In this document: in pieces, positions 14,283 through 14,624 of the stretch
Layout: the number at the start of each line of letters is the position of its first letter
Numbering within the stretch: the first letter of the stretch is position 1
Assembly (NCBI GenBank): GCA_009693225.1
Contig: SHXP01000026.1
Location: forward strand, 1-14,624
Length of the DNA: 14,624 bases
Reading direction: 5' to 3'
Origin: Limnohabitans sp.
Lineage (GTDB): Bacteria; Pseudomonadota; Gammaproteobacteria; Burkholderiales; Burkholderiaceae_C
The notes under the pieces: model-generated
Told to the model about the DNA's origin: nothing
Seen by the model: only the letters and a program-made list of their open reading frames with translations
Database searches by the model: none
Translations under genes and position numbers: made by a program

Positions 14283-14624
14283 ATGGATACCAATGCTTTT
14301 TCGCTGGAACAACGCCTGCAACAGCTACGCAGCGCCGGGGTGCACTCGGTGTTCGCCCAGTTCACCGACATCCTAGGCGGCGTACGCGGCAAGCTGGTAC
14401 CGCTGGACCATGTGCAGCAGTTGATCGACGAGGGCGCCGGGTTTTCAGGGCCGTCGATCTGGGGCACCGGCCTGCCACGCACCGGCCCGCGCTCCGAGTA
14501 CTATGGACGCATCGTGCCTGACAGCTTACAAGCGCTGCCCTGGTGGCCGGGTGTGGCGCGTGCGGTGTGCAGCGGTTGAAGCAGCAGGGATTGACAGCCT
14601 GGGTTGGTATTGAGCCCGAGTTTT
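14283..14624 (+). pseudogene. Glutamine synthetase-like (putative gamma-glutamylputrescine synthetase) gene with internal deletion/frameshift
   Basis: The frame from ATG 14283 encodes 98 residues (MDTNAFSLEQRLQQLRSAGV) covering the GS beta-grasp N-domain: VFAQFTDILGGVRGKLVPL, then GAGFSGPSIWGTGLPR, SEYYGRIVPDSL and PWWPGVARAVCSG. It then stops at TGA 14577-14579. Immediately after, from 14576 in another frame, comes LKQQGLTAWVGIEPEF, which is the start of the GS catalytic domain with the metal-ligand Glu of EPEF. In intact relatives about 20-25 residues separate these two parts, so a short segment has been lost along with the frame. The gene continues past the window edge. Context next to potG suggests a PuuA/GlnT-like role in putrescine or amine glutamylation. 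A sequencing or assembly error would look the same. Confidence 0.75.

Noticed and set aside
1..14624. Search for CRISPR arrays, tRNAs, rRNA, riboswitches, toxin-antitoxin pairs or defence genes
   Set aside because: No spaced direct-repeat array, cloverleaf or CCA-ended tRNA pattern, or known defence domain was seen. Spacers are short and nearly every base is inside a housekeeping gene.

Overview
This window looks like the chromosome of a betaproteobacterium, most likely in Burkholderiales near Comamonadaceae. The placement comes from how the proteins read (GlnRS with a long N-terminal insert, the short-type CysE, SuhB beginning around HPMLN, MutS, TrmJ, PmbA) and from the moderately high GC. 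It is an impression from sequence, not a phylogeny. Almost all of the window is packed housekeeping DNA, and no stretch over 300 bases lacks a gene. I see no tRNA, rRNA, CRISPR array, phage gene or defence system.

Layout. The left edge (1-145) is the end of an IS5-family insertion sequence with the start of its transposase. It sits inside a nitroreductase gene whose surviving 5' part is 146-566. That broken gene is the last cistron of a minus-strand group: DUF2306 membrane protein, then glnS, then nitroreductase. A 161-bp divergent spacer rich in small palindromes separates this group from uppP on the plus strand. Next comes a minus-strand cluster suhB - mutS - alpha/beta hydrolase with gaps of 23 and 13 nt. 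A second divergent spacer (8272-8376) leads into the plus-strand cluster trmJ - cysE - unknown gene. That cluster runs tail to tail into darP - mog on the minus strand, which share a 4-nt GTGA start/stop overlap. darP is divergent from pmbA, as it is in many proteobacteria. pmbA runs tail to tail into potG. potG is divergent from a glutamine-synthetase-like gene that is broken by a deletion/frameshift just before the right edge.

How the genes fit together. Translation and RNA: glnS charges tRNA-Gln, trmJ modifies tRNA position 32, darP matures the 50S subunit, and suhB-family proteins act in rRNA transcription or as phosphatases. Other roles are envelope lipid recycling (uppP), mismatch repair (mutS), cysteine synthesis (cysE), molybdenum cofactor synthesis (mog), TldD/TldE peptide maturation (pmbA) and polyamine uptake (potG). 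The potG/GS pair suggests a putrescine import and gamma-glutamylation locus that is now damaged.

I do not see a convincing new multi-gene system. The points most worth a second look are two disrupted genes at the window ends (the IS-split nitroreductase, whose frame stays open into the transposase, and the GS-like gene with an internal deletion), a minus-strand intrinsic terminator placed just upstream of suhB, the palindrome cluster before uppP, and the unrecognised 132-residue protein after cysE.
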